Positions 11,353 through 23,245 of a DNA stretch of 64,000 nt are shown piece after piece. The position numbers and the translations under genes are program-made. Positions within the stretch are counted from its first letter, which is position 1, and every line of letters starts with the position of its first letter. Under the pieces are notes generated by a model. It had not been told where the DNA came from. It did no database searches and saw only the letters and a list, made by a program, of their open reading frames with translations. Source of the DNA: Eretmocerus hayati (Eukaryota > Arthropoda > Insecta > Hymenoptera > Aphelinidae); contig CM056743.1 of the NCBI GenBank assembly GCA_029851415.1, positions 95,454,501 to 95,518,500 of the forward strand, given 5' to 3'.

Positions 11353-12289
11353 TTTGATGTATCAAGAGCCAGATCACACTCCACAGTAGCAGTCACACGG
11401 GAATATCGCGAGAGCAGCAGCTCTATCACGGAATCACTCAATCAGAGAATGGTATCCAAGATCACGGAGCTGCTTCACGATCTTTCTCGCAACTCGGAAC
11501 AATGATGCTTCTACGTCAAGGGCCGCAGGCAGACTGCCCGGCACTTCATCGAAATCCGACGAGCGGTCCAGTACGCCCCTCCGTAAAAAACAGACCCACG
11601 AACCCGAATCACTCGCTTGGTCACGCCTCTCGTCATTCCACGAATTACAGCGCGGGCCTCTCTGCCACGCACAGCATTCCCACCACCACTGCACCGCATT
11701 TTTTGGCCGCTCGGTGGCTGCCGACCTTAATAACAGTCACCCCTCCACCCCCCTCTCACAGGCCACTCGTGCGGGTGCTCTACCTGCCACGGGTCAAAAA
11801 AGCTTCTTGCAGCGCCTACGTTGTCTATGTCTGGCCTCACGTGCAGCCCGTCTGTGTACTTATCTCTACCACCCTTTGTTTTGTTCCAGGCACATCTGGC
11901 GTTTCAAAAATTTTTTTCACATAGCTCCGCGCATCTCGAACGAGATCATATCGATCACAGGGGCCATAACCCGGCGCCCGCCACGATATCTTGCCAAGGC
12001 CATCGGGCGAGGATAGCCGTGTTACTCGTATGACCAAATGCTTCCCACCTCGACGTACCTTACGTCGAGCGAGAGTGTCTCCGGAGAAAATATCAAAAAT
12101 TTCTTTCAACTTTCCAGCGAGCCCATGACTCGGCCTCAAATAACCTGGTCAAAGCTTCTCCCCTTTATGTTCTCTTGATCGAAATTTCTACTCACCCTAT
12201 CAGATGTTACATTATATATTTGAGAATGAACATCCATTTTACTTTCGCGCCCAATGCAGCTCGCGAGGGACGACAATCAGAAGAAGTCC

Positions 12290-14938
12290 GGATCGCGTGT
12301 ACGACTGGTTATAATACTGAAACATCCCATGTCGAATTCATGCATCCCATAATCGAAACTTACACCTCGATCTGCCCAGGCTGTTATCCGATCACTGCCT
12401 CGCTCTGGGCTCCCGAATTTTCCGCATCGACAACTAATTTTCTGAATATCGAAGAAAAACGTCTCATCTTTGCATCACGTGGCTCACGGGTATGTACATA
12501 AATAATCCAATCTATCCCATTCTCACTTCCGGGAATCTCAGTAGCCCTAATCAACACGAATTAAATGAGAAATTTCGATAAAACCGTCCCATCCTTCGAT
12601 CGTGTGTATTGCTCGTTACATGAGTGTACCATTAGATGTCGAATTTATGCATTTCATGCACTCAACTGATACCTCGATCTGCACAGGCCCTGATTACATC
12701 ATATCCACGCTCTGGCCCCACCAAATCATCCGCATCACCTAGAATTTGTCCAAATATTTGAAAATAAACGTCCCATCTCCGCATCGCTTGGCGCGCCGGC
12801 TGGGTAGTTTAATCATCACGGGTGGCATTCCTTCACTTTCCCCACATGAAAGGTACCTAATACTCACAACACTTCGATCTGTCACATCGCCACTTTGTAA
12901 AATGACAGTTGCTCTTATCAAGGCGAAATATATTGAGAAATTCGAAAAAACCGTCCCATCCTTGGATCGCGTGTACTCCTGGTTACAACAGTGTACCGTT
13001 AGAGGTCGATTTCATGGATTTCATGCACAAAACTGATACCCCGATCCGCACAGGCCTTCATCACATCATATTCACACTCTGGCCTCACCAGATTATCCGC
13101 ATCGTCTACAATTTGTTCATATATACGAAAAAAACGTCCCATCTCCGCATCGCTCGGCGCGCCTGCTAGGTAGTTTAATCATCACGGGCGGCATTCCTTC
13201 ACTTTCCCCACATAACAAGTACCCAATACGCACAAAGCTTTGATCTGCCACATCGTCACTTTGTGAAATGACAGTTGCTCTTATCAACATGAAAAATATT
13301 GAGATATTCGAAAAAAAAACGTCCCATCCTTGGATCGCGTGTACTGCTGGTTACAACAGTGTATCATAACATGTCTAATTCATGCATTCCATTCACATAA
13401 CTCATATCACGATTTGCACAGGCCTTCATTACATGAAGTTCACGTTCTGGCCTCACCAAATTATCCGCATCACTAACAATCTGTCCGAATATCTGAAAAA
13501 AAACGTCCCATCCGCGCATCGCTCGGCGCGCCGGCTAGGTAGTTTAATCATCACGGGCGGCATTTCCTCTTTTTCCACACAAAACATGGCCCCGATACGC
13601 ACGAGGCTTTGATCTGTCACATACTAACTTTCTCAAATGACAGTTGCTCTTATCAAAGCGAAATATATTGAGAAATTCGAAAAAACCGTCCCATCCTTTG
13701 ATCGCGTGTACTGCTGGTTACGACAGTGGACCGTTGGCGGTCAATTTCATGAATTTCATCCACAAAACTGATAACCCGATCCGCAAAGACCTTCATTACA
13801 TCATATCCACACTCTGGCCTCACCAGATTATCCGCATCGTCTACAATTTGTCCGTATATACGAAAAAAACGTCCCATCTCCGCATCGCTCGGCGCGCCAC
13901 CTAGGTAGTTTAATCATCACGGGCGGCATTCCTTCACTTTCCCCACATAACAGGTACCCGATACGCACAAGGCTTTGATCTGTCACATCCTCACTTTCTC
14001 AAATGACAGTTGCTCTTATCAAAGTGAAATATATTGAGAAATTCGAAAAAACCGTCCCATCCTTGGATCGCGTGTACTGCTGGTTACAGCAGTGTACGAT
14101 GACATGTCTAATCCGTGCATTCCATTCACATAACTCATATCACGATTTGCACAGGCCTTGATTACATCAAATTCACGTTCTGGCCTCACCAAATTATCCA
14201 CGTCACTAACAATCTGTCCGAATATCTGAAAAAAAACATCCTATCTCCGCATCGCTTGGCGCGCCGGCTAGGTAGATCAATCATCACGAGCGGAATTTCT
14301 TCTCTTTCGACACATAACAGGTCCCCGATACGTACAAGGCTTTGATCTGTCACATCCTCACTTTCTCAAACGACAGTTGCTCTTATTAAGGCGAAATATA
14401 TTGATAAATTCGAAAAAATCATCCCATCCTTAGATCGCGTGTACTGCTGGTTACAACAGTGTATCATAACATGTCTAATTCATGCATTCCATTCACATAA
14501 CTCATATAACGATTTGCACAGGCCTTGATTACAGCAAATTCGCGCTCTGGTCTCACCAAAGTATCCGCATCACTGACAATTTGTCCGTATATCTGAAAAA
14601 AAACGTCCCATCTCCGCATCGCTCGGCGCGCCGGCTAGGTGGATCAATCATCACGAGCGGAATTTCTTCTCTTTCCACACATAACAGGTCCCCGATACGT
14701 ACAAGGCTTTGATCTGTCACATCCTCACTTTCTCAAATGACAGTTGCTCTTATCAAGGCGAAATATATTGATAAATTCGAAAAAACCATCCCATCCTTGG
14801 ATCGCGTGTACTGCTGGTTACAACAGTGTACCGTTGGAGGTCGATTTCATGAATTTCATGCACAAAACTGATACCCCGATCCGCACAGGCCTTCATTACA
14901 TATCCACACTCTGGCCTCACCAGATTATCTCTTAATTC
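12290..14938. repeat. Left satellite array, outer part (about 7 units of 367 bp)
   Basis: Tandem units of about 367 bp, each made of two half-units of about 183 bp marked by GTCCCATC (GATGGGAC on the other strand). Full units alternate between two variants, one reading GTTGGAGGTCGATTTCATG and one ATGACATGTCTAATTCATG in the same place. The outermost units (12290-12600) are the most diverged. Open frames of 60-90 codons recur in each unit, but the unit length is not a multiple of three, so no long protein results. The array stops abruptly inside a unit at 14938. Confidence 0.85.
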
Positions 14939-17900
14939 GGGCCCAGAAACAAGGGTTGATATCCCATTTGCGAATAATTCTAAACGAATGTAGCAAATTT
15001 GAAGTAAGGCATTTACATATAGAGGTAGCTCATACGACGCAAAGTGGCCAAAAGAGTATGCGCCGATATACCTCCGATATTACCTGGAAACTGGGTCATC
15101 GCGCGCTCGTTAACGGGGAAATTTGAAAATTTGCATGTCATCTGAGCATCTCGAAGTCGCCGGGCTATGTATGCCACAGATATACTATAATCCGTTATCG
15201 GAAAAATACCGATGCAGTCACCGCACCGAGATGAAAACTCATTGCTTCCAGCACGAAACTATCTTTGTTTGTGTTGGAACTGAAAATCGACGTCGCGCCA
15301 TAAATGGGCGAGCGCTCGGGGCCCAAAGTTTATTGCACCACTGTAGTTGCCTACTTCCAAATTGCAAAATTGTTTAAAACTGCACAAAATAGCTTGCGAA
15401 TATTTAATCCGTTCTTGTGCCTTCGAGACGATCTCATAGAAACTTGAATTGTGAAAATCGGTTGAGATTCAGTGATTATCGGAGGCAAATGTGTGCTCAT
15501 GTTAATTGATTTAGATAGCCACAAAATCACTTCATATCAACCGATTTCCATGATTCAAGTTTCCATGAGATCGTCTTGAAGGCACAAGAACGGATTAAAT
15601 ATCTGCAAACATTTTTGTGCGGTTCTATACAACTTTGCAATTTGGAAGTAGGCAATTAGAGTAGGGCAATAAACGCTCGGTTAGGGCCCATTCATTGGGA
15701 CACATTTTTAGTCGGATTGGACGAACCGAACGAAGCGGAAGGATCGTAAAGTTTCTTTGCGTTGAGACTGAAACTCTACGTCCCATCGTGAATGGGCGAG
15801 CGGGCGGGCCAGAGCTTTCATGGCCCCGCCCTAATTACCTGCTTCAAAAATGCAAAATCGTTCAAAACTGCAAAAAAATGTTTGCAACTATTTAATACAT
15901 TTTTGTACTTCCTATACAATGTCATAGAAACTTGAATCGTGAAAATCGGTTGATATAAAGTGATCTTCTGTATATCAAAACTAATTATCATGAGCACACA
16001 TTTGCCTCTGATAATCGCTGAATATCAACCGATTTTCACTATTCAAGTTTGCATGACATCGTCTTGAAGGCACGAGGACGGATTAACTATTTGAAAGCAT
16101 TTTTGTGCGGTTTTGAACAATTTTACAATTCGGAAGTAGGTAATTAGAGTGGTGCAATAAACTTTCCATTACTCTAACCTAAAAATGCCGCGTCTAAATA
16201 GGATTTTAGGGTTCTCGTAATGAAAAAATATATCCGCACTTCGCTTGCAAGCCCATTTTGGGCACTGGAGGACATGTCTGTCTCGCTTTGCTCGACAGAC
16301 AAACTGTCCTAGTGCCCAAAATGGGCTACCGCGCTCAGTACGGAAATATACTATTGGACCCCGAGCGCTCGCCCGTTTACGACGCGACGTCCGCAAACAA
16401 ACATAGTTTCACGCTAGTTCTGATCTCGGTGCGGTGAGAGATCGTGATCAGCGCGAACGAGCGACTGCATCGGTATTTTTACGATGACGGATTATATTAT
16501 ATTTGGCGATATAGTCCGGCGACTTCGAGATGCTCGGATGACATGCGAATTTTCAAATCTTCCCATTGACGCGGGCGTGATGACCCAGTTTCTGGGTAAT
16601 TTCGCAGGTACATCGGTGCATACTCTTTTGGCCACTTTGCGTGGCACGAGCGAGGGAACGACGAGGGGCACGAGCTACCCCTATTTAAATGCACTACTTC
16701 AAATTTGCTTCATCCGTTTAGAATTATTTGCAAATGAGATATCAATCTTTGTTTCTGGGCCCGTATTCTAAATTTCACACGTTACAACTCCCATATATCG
16801 ACCTATGGTTTTTGATTGAGTTTCAGTAAAAAACGACGAAATATTTCTCGACACACTGTGCGTACAAAGTGTACATTCCGCGAGACATTTCGCGAAGTTT
16901 GTCGTTTTTTACTGACAGTCAATCAGAAACCATAGGTCGATACATGGGAGTCGTAACGCGTGAAATTTATAATACGGGCCCAGAAACATAAATTGATATC
17001 TCATTCGCAAATAATTCTAAACGAATGAAGCAAATTTGAAGTAGTGCATTTAAATAGGGGTAGCTCGTGCCCCTCGTCGTTCCCTCGCTCGTGCCACGCA
17101 AAGTGGCCAAAAGAGTATGAACCGATGTTACTGCGAAACCACCCGGAAACTGGGCCATCACGCGCGCGTCAATGGAAAATTTTGAAAATTTGCATGTCAT
17201 CCGAGCATCTCGAAGTCGCCGGACTATATCGCCAAATATAATATAATCCGTCATCGTAAAAATACCGATGCAGTCGCTCGTTCGCGCTGATCACGATCTC
17301 TCACCGCACCGAGAACAAAACTAGCGTGAAACTATGTTTGTTTGCGTTGGGACTGAAAATCGACGTCGCCTCGTGACGGGCGAGCGCTCGGGGTCCAAAG
17401 TTTATTGCACCGCTCTAATTACCTACTTCTGAATTGCAAAATTGTTCAAAACCGCACAAAAATGCTTGCAAATAGTTAATCCGTTCTTGTGCCTTCAAGA
17501 CGATGTCATGCAAACTTGAATCGTGAAAATCGGTTAATATTCAGTGATTATCAGAGGCAAATGTGTGCTCATGATAATTAACATTGATATCCAGAAAATC
17601 ACTTCATATCAACCGATTTTCACGATTCAAGTTTCTATGACATCGTATAGAAGGTACAAAAACGGATTAAATAGTTGCAAACATTTTTGTGCAGTTTTGA
17701 ACGATTTTGCATTTTTGAAGCAGGTAATTAGAGCGGGGCCATAAAAGCTCGGGCCCGCGCGCTCGCCCATTCACGACGGGATGTAGAGTTTCCGAGAGAG
17801 TTTCAGTCTCAACGCAAACAAACTTTACGATACTTTCGCTTCGTTCGGTTCGTCGCGATCGGTTCGGTTCGGCCGATCCAACCAAAAATGTGTCCCAATG

Positions 17901-18000
17901 AATTACGCGCGCTCGGCCAGTAACGACGAGACGTGGAGTTTCAGTGTCAACGCAAACAAACTTTACGATCCTTCTGCTTCCTTCACTTCGAAAGAAGCAC
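14937..18000. repeat. Nested fold-back family
   Basis: A nearly perfect palindrome is centred near 16870: 16484-16771 is the reverse complement of 16967-17254, and the match extends further out on both sides. A direct, more diverged copy of the same unit begins at 14937 (CGGGCCCAGAAACA) and turns into an inverted one near 15690. Shared text includes GCAAAGTGGCCAAAAGAGTA and TGAAAATCGGTTGA. No open frame is shared across copies in a way that suggests protein coding. Confidence 0.7.
16166..16358. mobile_element. About 190-bp insertion with internal hairpin
   Basis: The mirrored half of the fold-back (near 17390-17405) reads straight through this site (reverse complement AATAAACTTTGGACC), so this piece is an insertion in one half only, with at most a 2-bp TT duplication. 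It contains a strong hairpin: GCCCATTTTGGGCACT near 16250 pairs with AGTGCCCAAAATGGGC near 16310-16326, enclosing a smaller stem (TGTCTGTC/GACAGACA). Confidence 0.55.
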
Positions 18001-18047
18001 AACTTCCAATGTACATGTTCCAACTTATCGAAATAGCCATTTATAGA

Positions 18048-18256
18048 GAACTTTAATTGCACAACTCCATTCTTGCCATTAAGAAGGTCATTTAGAAACT
18101 TTAATGGCGAAAAGTGGACTATTTTGATGCTTTATTCGGTAGTCAAAATGATCACGTCGTACATCATTTGCGATGCTTAGAGTGATCGGATTTTCGCCAT
18201 CCAAGTTTCTAAATGCTCGTTTTGATGTCAAGAATGAAGAGGTGGAATTAAAGTAA
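18048..18256. repeat. Small imperfect palindrome
   Basis: TTTAATTGCACAACTCCATT on the left pairs with AAGAATGAAGAGGTGGAATT on the right, and GCATTTAGAAACTTGG-type sequence repeats in inverted order inside. It is another short fold-back with no coding potential. Confidence 0.5.
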
Positions 18257-18656
18257 TTTATTTGTGGCTTGCAAAAAATCATGTATACGTCTGAAATGTG
18301 GAATAGACAATCATGATAATTCGAAAAATCGTTTTTTCGGAACTTTTGCGGAAAAAAGTTGGTGGAAAACCCCGATTTTCGGAATTTTTTATCTGCTTAC
18401 GGATAAACAATTTGGGCCGTGAAGTTCCGGTTTATCTTATATTTCCCGTGCTTTCGAGAACCCCAACTTTTGTTCGAGACTCGTTCCTCTCAAGTCGAAC
18501 CCGGAATTTCCAGAACACGACAGGCACTTTTCGGAAATTGAGAAATTTTCACTCGAGTTTGCCACAGGGAAAAGCGCTACAAACTTGAGGGTACCATGAC
18601 TGTCACACCCTCTACCCCAAGGTATCTCTTTTCCCGGGAAATAATTTTTCTTTAAA

Positions 18657-18941
18657 ATGAAGCCTTCCGTGTGCAATTGGAGGCCTGTATGGATGCAGGT
18701 GCAAATTTTGTGCATGACTTGCAATAACCCCGTCTGTGATGATTTATCATTCCGATCCACAGCATATACGCGATGCGAGGATGGGAATTGTTTTTTATAT
18801 CATAAAGACTGTCTGTCCTTCATGATGACTGAGTTTTTTCGAAGGGAGTATAGGGTGTTGCGAAGAGCTCGGGGGAATACCAAATTATTTTTATGCGTGG
18901 TAGCTGAGAATGTAACTGTCGGTAAGGAGACATTTCGTTGA
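18657..18941 (+). CDS. Uncertain Cys-rich open frame
   Basis: A 94-codon frame that I do not recognise. It contains CMTCNNPVC and then CEDGNCFLYHKDC, a spacing of Cys and His reminiscent of small zinc-binding folds of the RING/PHD kind. There is no obvious promoter, partner exon or second copy, and the frame could be chance. If real it may be an exon of the sequence inserted in the satellite array. Confidence 0.2.
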   Translation: MKPSVCNWRPVWMQVQILCMTCNNPVCDDLSFRSTAYTRCEDGNCFLYHKDCLSFMMTEFFRREYRVLRRARGNTKLFLCVVAENVTVGKETFR

Positions 18942-18948
18942 ATTTAGC

Positions 18949-19014
18949 TGGCGCGCCCAGTCCTTCTCCGCGCCGGGATCTCGCCGTTGTCCGCGCGGTT
19001 CCTGGGCGCGCCAG
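18949..19014. repeat. 66-bp GC-rich hairpin
   Basis: CTGGCGCGCCCAG is followed about 40 bp later by CTGGGCGCGCCAG, a perfect inverted pair flanking a GC-rich loop. It could be a very small fold-back insertion; no target duplication is evident. Confidence 0.5.
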
Positions 19015-19536
19015 CGAGTTTTCCGGCTGAACACGCGATCTCCATTGGGATCTTTACAACCCGCAGATGTTTTGGTTCGAGTGCACGAGGGCTACAGTCA
19101 AAGCGAGGGTCAATACACCTAAAGAAATTAGAGCTTGTTCGATCGCTATCTCCTAAGCCGTCAAATTACGCGACATATTTTTTTTTGAATGGCGTATCCT
19201 CATTCTTCACCCCACGCTCAATTGGAGGATCGCAAACCAATTTGAATGATGGAAATTGGGCAATTACAACTGGGTGGGCTGACATCCAAGAATTTAGATT
19301 TACGATCTGTAGTTATCCAATTGTTATTACTCAAGTATGCTCATGATCCTCCGATCGAACAGGAGGTGCAAAATTGGGTAACACCACCAGACTGCAAAAT
19401 TTTTAATTTTGCATACATAACGATCGGACGGAAGACAGTAGTATTGATGGCACGCACGGCCCGTTTACTACATCAGCTTTGATGAGCTGTGGGTAATGAC
19501 GCTTGCTTGCACAGGTAGCGGCTCAGCATCTGTCTG
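19015..19536. other. Unique sequence inside the 5.5-kb insertion
   Basis: Non-repeated sequence with two overlapping open frames (119 codons from 18987 and 78 codons from 19246). Neither has a motif I recognise. I do not call a gene here. Confidence 0.3.
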
Positions 19537-20027
19537 GCCTATATTGAAGATCCGTAGAGTTTGCGCGCTCTGCTAGCCCGCGCACCCAGAATCGCCAATG
19601 CGCCCAGAAAAGCCATCATCCAAACTGCACTCACCCGATCGTTATTGCCGCAACCTGGAAATAATCTGCGAACTCTCGCATTTGAATGATTTTACGCTAA
19701 GATCCAGTCCATGATCAATCCGAGGATCATAACCTACTTGGAATAATCGAAATCTCTCTTGGAGGCTTTGATCAATCAAGTCAAAAACATCTCGTCAAGT
19801 TGTAACCACCCGATGTTGATCATTCAAATTGGGATATGATCCTCAGATTGAGCATGGAGTTAATCTTAGAGTAACTTCGCCGATTTTTTGCAGTTTCCAA
19901 AGATAACGTTGTACTGAGTGCAGTTTGGATGCACCGGCTTTTCTGGATGGGCTGGTGATTCAGGGTGCGCGGGCGGGCGGAGAGCGTAATCTGTATACGG
20001 ATCTTCACAACCGAATGACATATGCCA
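19537..20027. repeat. About 490-bp imperfect fold-back
   Basis: TCTGGCCTAT...GAAGATCCGTA at the left end faces TACGGATCTTC...CATATGCCAGAC at the right end. Inside, CATCCAAACTGCACTCA and AGTGCAGTTTGGATG also pair, as do GAGGATCATA and TATGATCCTC. Roughly three quarters of positions match. It is probably an old fold-back or MITE-like copy. Confidence 0.55.
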
Positions 20028-20487
20028 GACAATTGTCAACATCAATTATTTGACTTCTAGTCTATCGTATCATTCAGCCTCGACCTCGAGGAAAATATGA
20101 ATGACACCCTTATGAACAAATGCTACACTCTATCTTTCGATATGATTGAAAAGGGAATATATTCCCGGCATGTCGATAGTTGAGCCTCTTATCGTATATA
20201 CTGTGGAAATGTGGAAATTGTATGATATTTTTTATTCTTCCGGAACTCTTTTCCATAAAATTTTTGGACAATATGGGAGCAGTGTAGTCAAGTAACGGAA
20301 AGTAATGCACGGATATTATCATGAACCCATGACATAGGTACAGTAAATGGTATTATTCGGTTAGAAAATATTTTGTCATAATTTTTTTGTCGCGAGGTCG
20401 AGCACTTTTCGACCTACCTGACGTCAGATCTCCGCTAAAAATGGACGGATCATTGTGAAATTCTGCACACTGGTGTTCAAAGCATGT

Positions 20488-22675
20488 CTTCACTTTCCCC
20501 ACATAACAGGTACCCGATACGCACAAGGCTTTGATCTGTCACATCCTCACTTTCTCAAATGACAGTTGCTCCTATCAAAGCAAAATATATTGAGAAATTC
20601 GAAAAAACCGTCCCATCCTTGGATCGCGTGTACTGCTGGTTACAACAGTGTACCATGACATGTCTAATTCATGCATTTCATTCACATAACTCATATCACG
20701 ATTTGCACAGGCCTTGATTACAGCAAATTCGCGCTCTGGTCTCACCAAAGTATCCGCATCACTGACAATTTGTCCGTATATCTGAAAAAAAACGTCCCAT
20801 CTCCGCAATTCTCGGCGCGCCGGCTAGGTAGATCAATCATCACGAGCGGAATTTCTTCACTTTCCACACATGACAGGTACCCGGTACGCACAAGGCTTTC
20901 ATCTGTCACATCCTCACTTTCTCAAGTGACAGTTGCTCTTATCAAAGCGAAATATATTGAGAAATTCGAAAAAAAACCGTCCCATCCTTGAATCGCGTGT
21001 ACTGCTGGTTACGACAGTGGACCGTTGGCGGTCGATTTCATGAATTTTATCCACAAAACTGATAACCCGATCCGCAAAGGCCTTCATTACATCATATCCA
21101 CACCCTGGCCTCACCAGATTATCCGCATCACCTAGAATTTGTCCGAATATATGAAAAAAACGTCCCATCTCCGCATCGCTCGGCGCGCCTGCTAGGTAGT
21201 TTAATCATCACGGGCGGCATTCCTTCACTTTCCCCACATAACAAGTACCCGATACGCACAAAGCTTTGATCTGCCACATCGTCACTTCGTAAAATGACAG
21301 TTGCTCTTTTCAACATGAAAAATATCGAGATATTCGAAAAAACCGTCCCATCCTTGGATCGCGTGTACTGCTGGTTACAACAGTGTACCATGACATGTCT
21401 AATTCATGCATTTCATTCACATAACTCATATCACGATTTGCACAGGCCTTGATTACAGCAAATTCGCGCTCTGGTCTCACCAAAGTACCCGCATCACTGA
21501 CAATTTGTCCGTATATCTGAAAAAAACGTCCCATCTCCGCATCGCTCGGCACGCCAGCTAGGTAGATCAACCATCACGAGCGGAATTTCTTCACTTTCCA
21601 CATATAACAGGTCCCCGATACGCACAAGGCTTTGATCTGTCACATCCTCACTTTCTCAAATGACAGTTGCTCTTATCAAGGCGGAATATATTGAGAAATT
21701 CGAAAAAACCGTCTCATCCTTGGATCGCGTGTACTGTTAGTTACAACAGTGTACCGTTGGAGGTCGATTCCATGAATTTCATGCACAAAACTGATACCCC
21801 GATCCGCAAAGGCCTTCATTACATCATATCCACACTCTGGCCTCACCAGATTATCCGTATCACCTAGAATTTGTCCGAATATACGAAATAAACGTCCCAT
21901 CTCCGCATCGCTCGGCGCGCCTGCTAGGTAATTTAATCATCACGGGCGGCATTCCTTCACTTTCCCCACATAACAAGTACCCGATACGCACAAAGCTTTG
22001 ATCGGCCACATCGTCACTTTGTAAAATGACAGTTGCTCTTATCAACATGAAAAATATTGAGATATTCGAAAAAAACGTCCCATCCTTGGATCGCGTGTAC
22101 TGCTGGTTACAACAGTGTACCATGACATGTCTAATTCATGCATTTCATTCACATAACTCATATCACGATTTGCACAGGCCTTGATCACAGCAAATTCGCG
22201 CTCTGGTCTCACCAAAGTACCCGCATCACTGACAATTTGTCCGTATATCTGGAAAAAAACGTCCCATCTCCGCATCGCTCGGCGCGCCGGCTAGGTAGAT
22301 CAATCATCACGAGCGGAATTTCTTCACTTTCCACACATAACAGGTCCCCGATACGCACAAGGCTTTGATCTGTCACATCCTCACTTTCTCAAATGACAGT
22401 TGCTCTTATCAGGAGAAATATATTGATAAATTCGAAAAAACCGTCCCATCCTTGGATCGCGTGTACTGCTGGTTACAACAGTGTACCATTGGAGGTCGAT
22501 TTCATGAATTTCATGCACAAAACTGAAACTCCGATCCGCACAGGGCTTCATTACATCATATCCACACTATGGCCTCACCAGATCATCCGCATCACCTAGA
22601 ATTTGTCCGAATATATGGAAAAAACGTCCCATCCCCGCATCGTTCGGCGCACCAGCTCGGTAGTTTAATGATCAT
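20488..22675. repeat. Left satellite array, inner part (about 6 units)
   Basis: Continuation of the 367-bp dimeric satellite in the same orientation as 12290-14938. It resumes within a unit at CTTCACTTTCCCCACATAAC. The two unit variants alternate here too. Next to the centre, the array ends in a degenerate unit at about 22650. Confidence 0.85.
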
Positions 22676-23245
22676 GTTCAAAGTGATGACCGTTCATCTG
22701 TTCAAAGTGATGACCGTGTAATTGGTTTAGATAAAAAACATGAGTCTATAAATAAACAAAAGTCTGTTGATTATAATTGAATGCGTATCGTTTGCGATTT
22801 CCGACCCTCGGCCAGGCAGAAAAGTGTGTTACAAGAGTTGGATTTAGTAAAACCTCAAAGCGACAAATTTGTTCGTGAACTTATTTGGAAGATTCCTGCA
22901 AAGTTTGAAAGTGATTGGAATAAAATTGAGTGAGCTATCGAGAGACAAAGATATTTGCGTTTAGACGACGTTTCGGGCGTTTGAATATTATGCTCACCTG
23001 CCGACCGGAGAAACTGCGTGAATCAGCGGTGCTTGACTCGTACCAGGGCGTCCAGCCTACGTGCAAATATCTTTGTCTCTCGATAGCTCACTCAATTTTA
23101 TTCCCATCACCTTGAAGCTTTGCAGAAAACTTCCAAATGAGTTCGAGGACAAATTTGTCGCTTTGAGTTTTTCCAAATTCAACTTTTGTAACACATTTTA
23201 TCTGCCTGGAGCGTCGAAAATTGCAAGCGACGCGGCGAGCCGAGC
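22676..23245. repeat. Centre of the giant palindrome
   Basis: From about 22815 to 23225 the two sides pair imperfectly (AAGTGTGTTACAAGAGTTGG against the complement of its mirror at 23180-23200), ending in a strong stem: GATATTTGC at 22950-22958 with GCAAATATC at 23063-23071. The unpaired loop is about 104 nt (22959-23062). The left side has about 150 bp with no partner, including two direct copies of GTTCAAAGTGATGACCG. Confidence 0.65.

Larger units (their letters stand above)
14939..20487. mobile_element. 5.5-kb composite insertion in the left satellite array
   Basis: No counterpart exists in the right arm, and the satellite resumes on the far side in the same orientation. Left units (about 7) plus inner-left units (about 6) equal the right array (about 13), so this block was added to one side. 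About 120 bp of a unit is missing at the join, so it is not a clean insertion. It consists of several fold-back sequences (to about 18260) and then unique sequence with more hairpins. No transposase or other clear gene was recognised. Confidence 0.6.
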
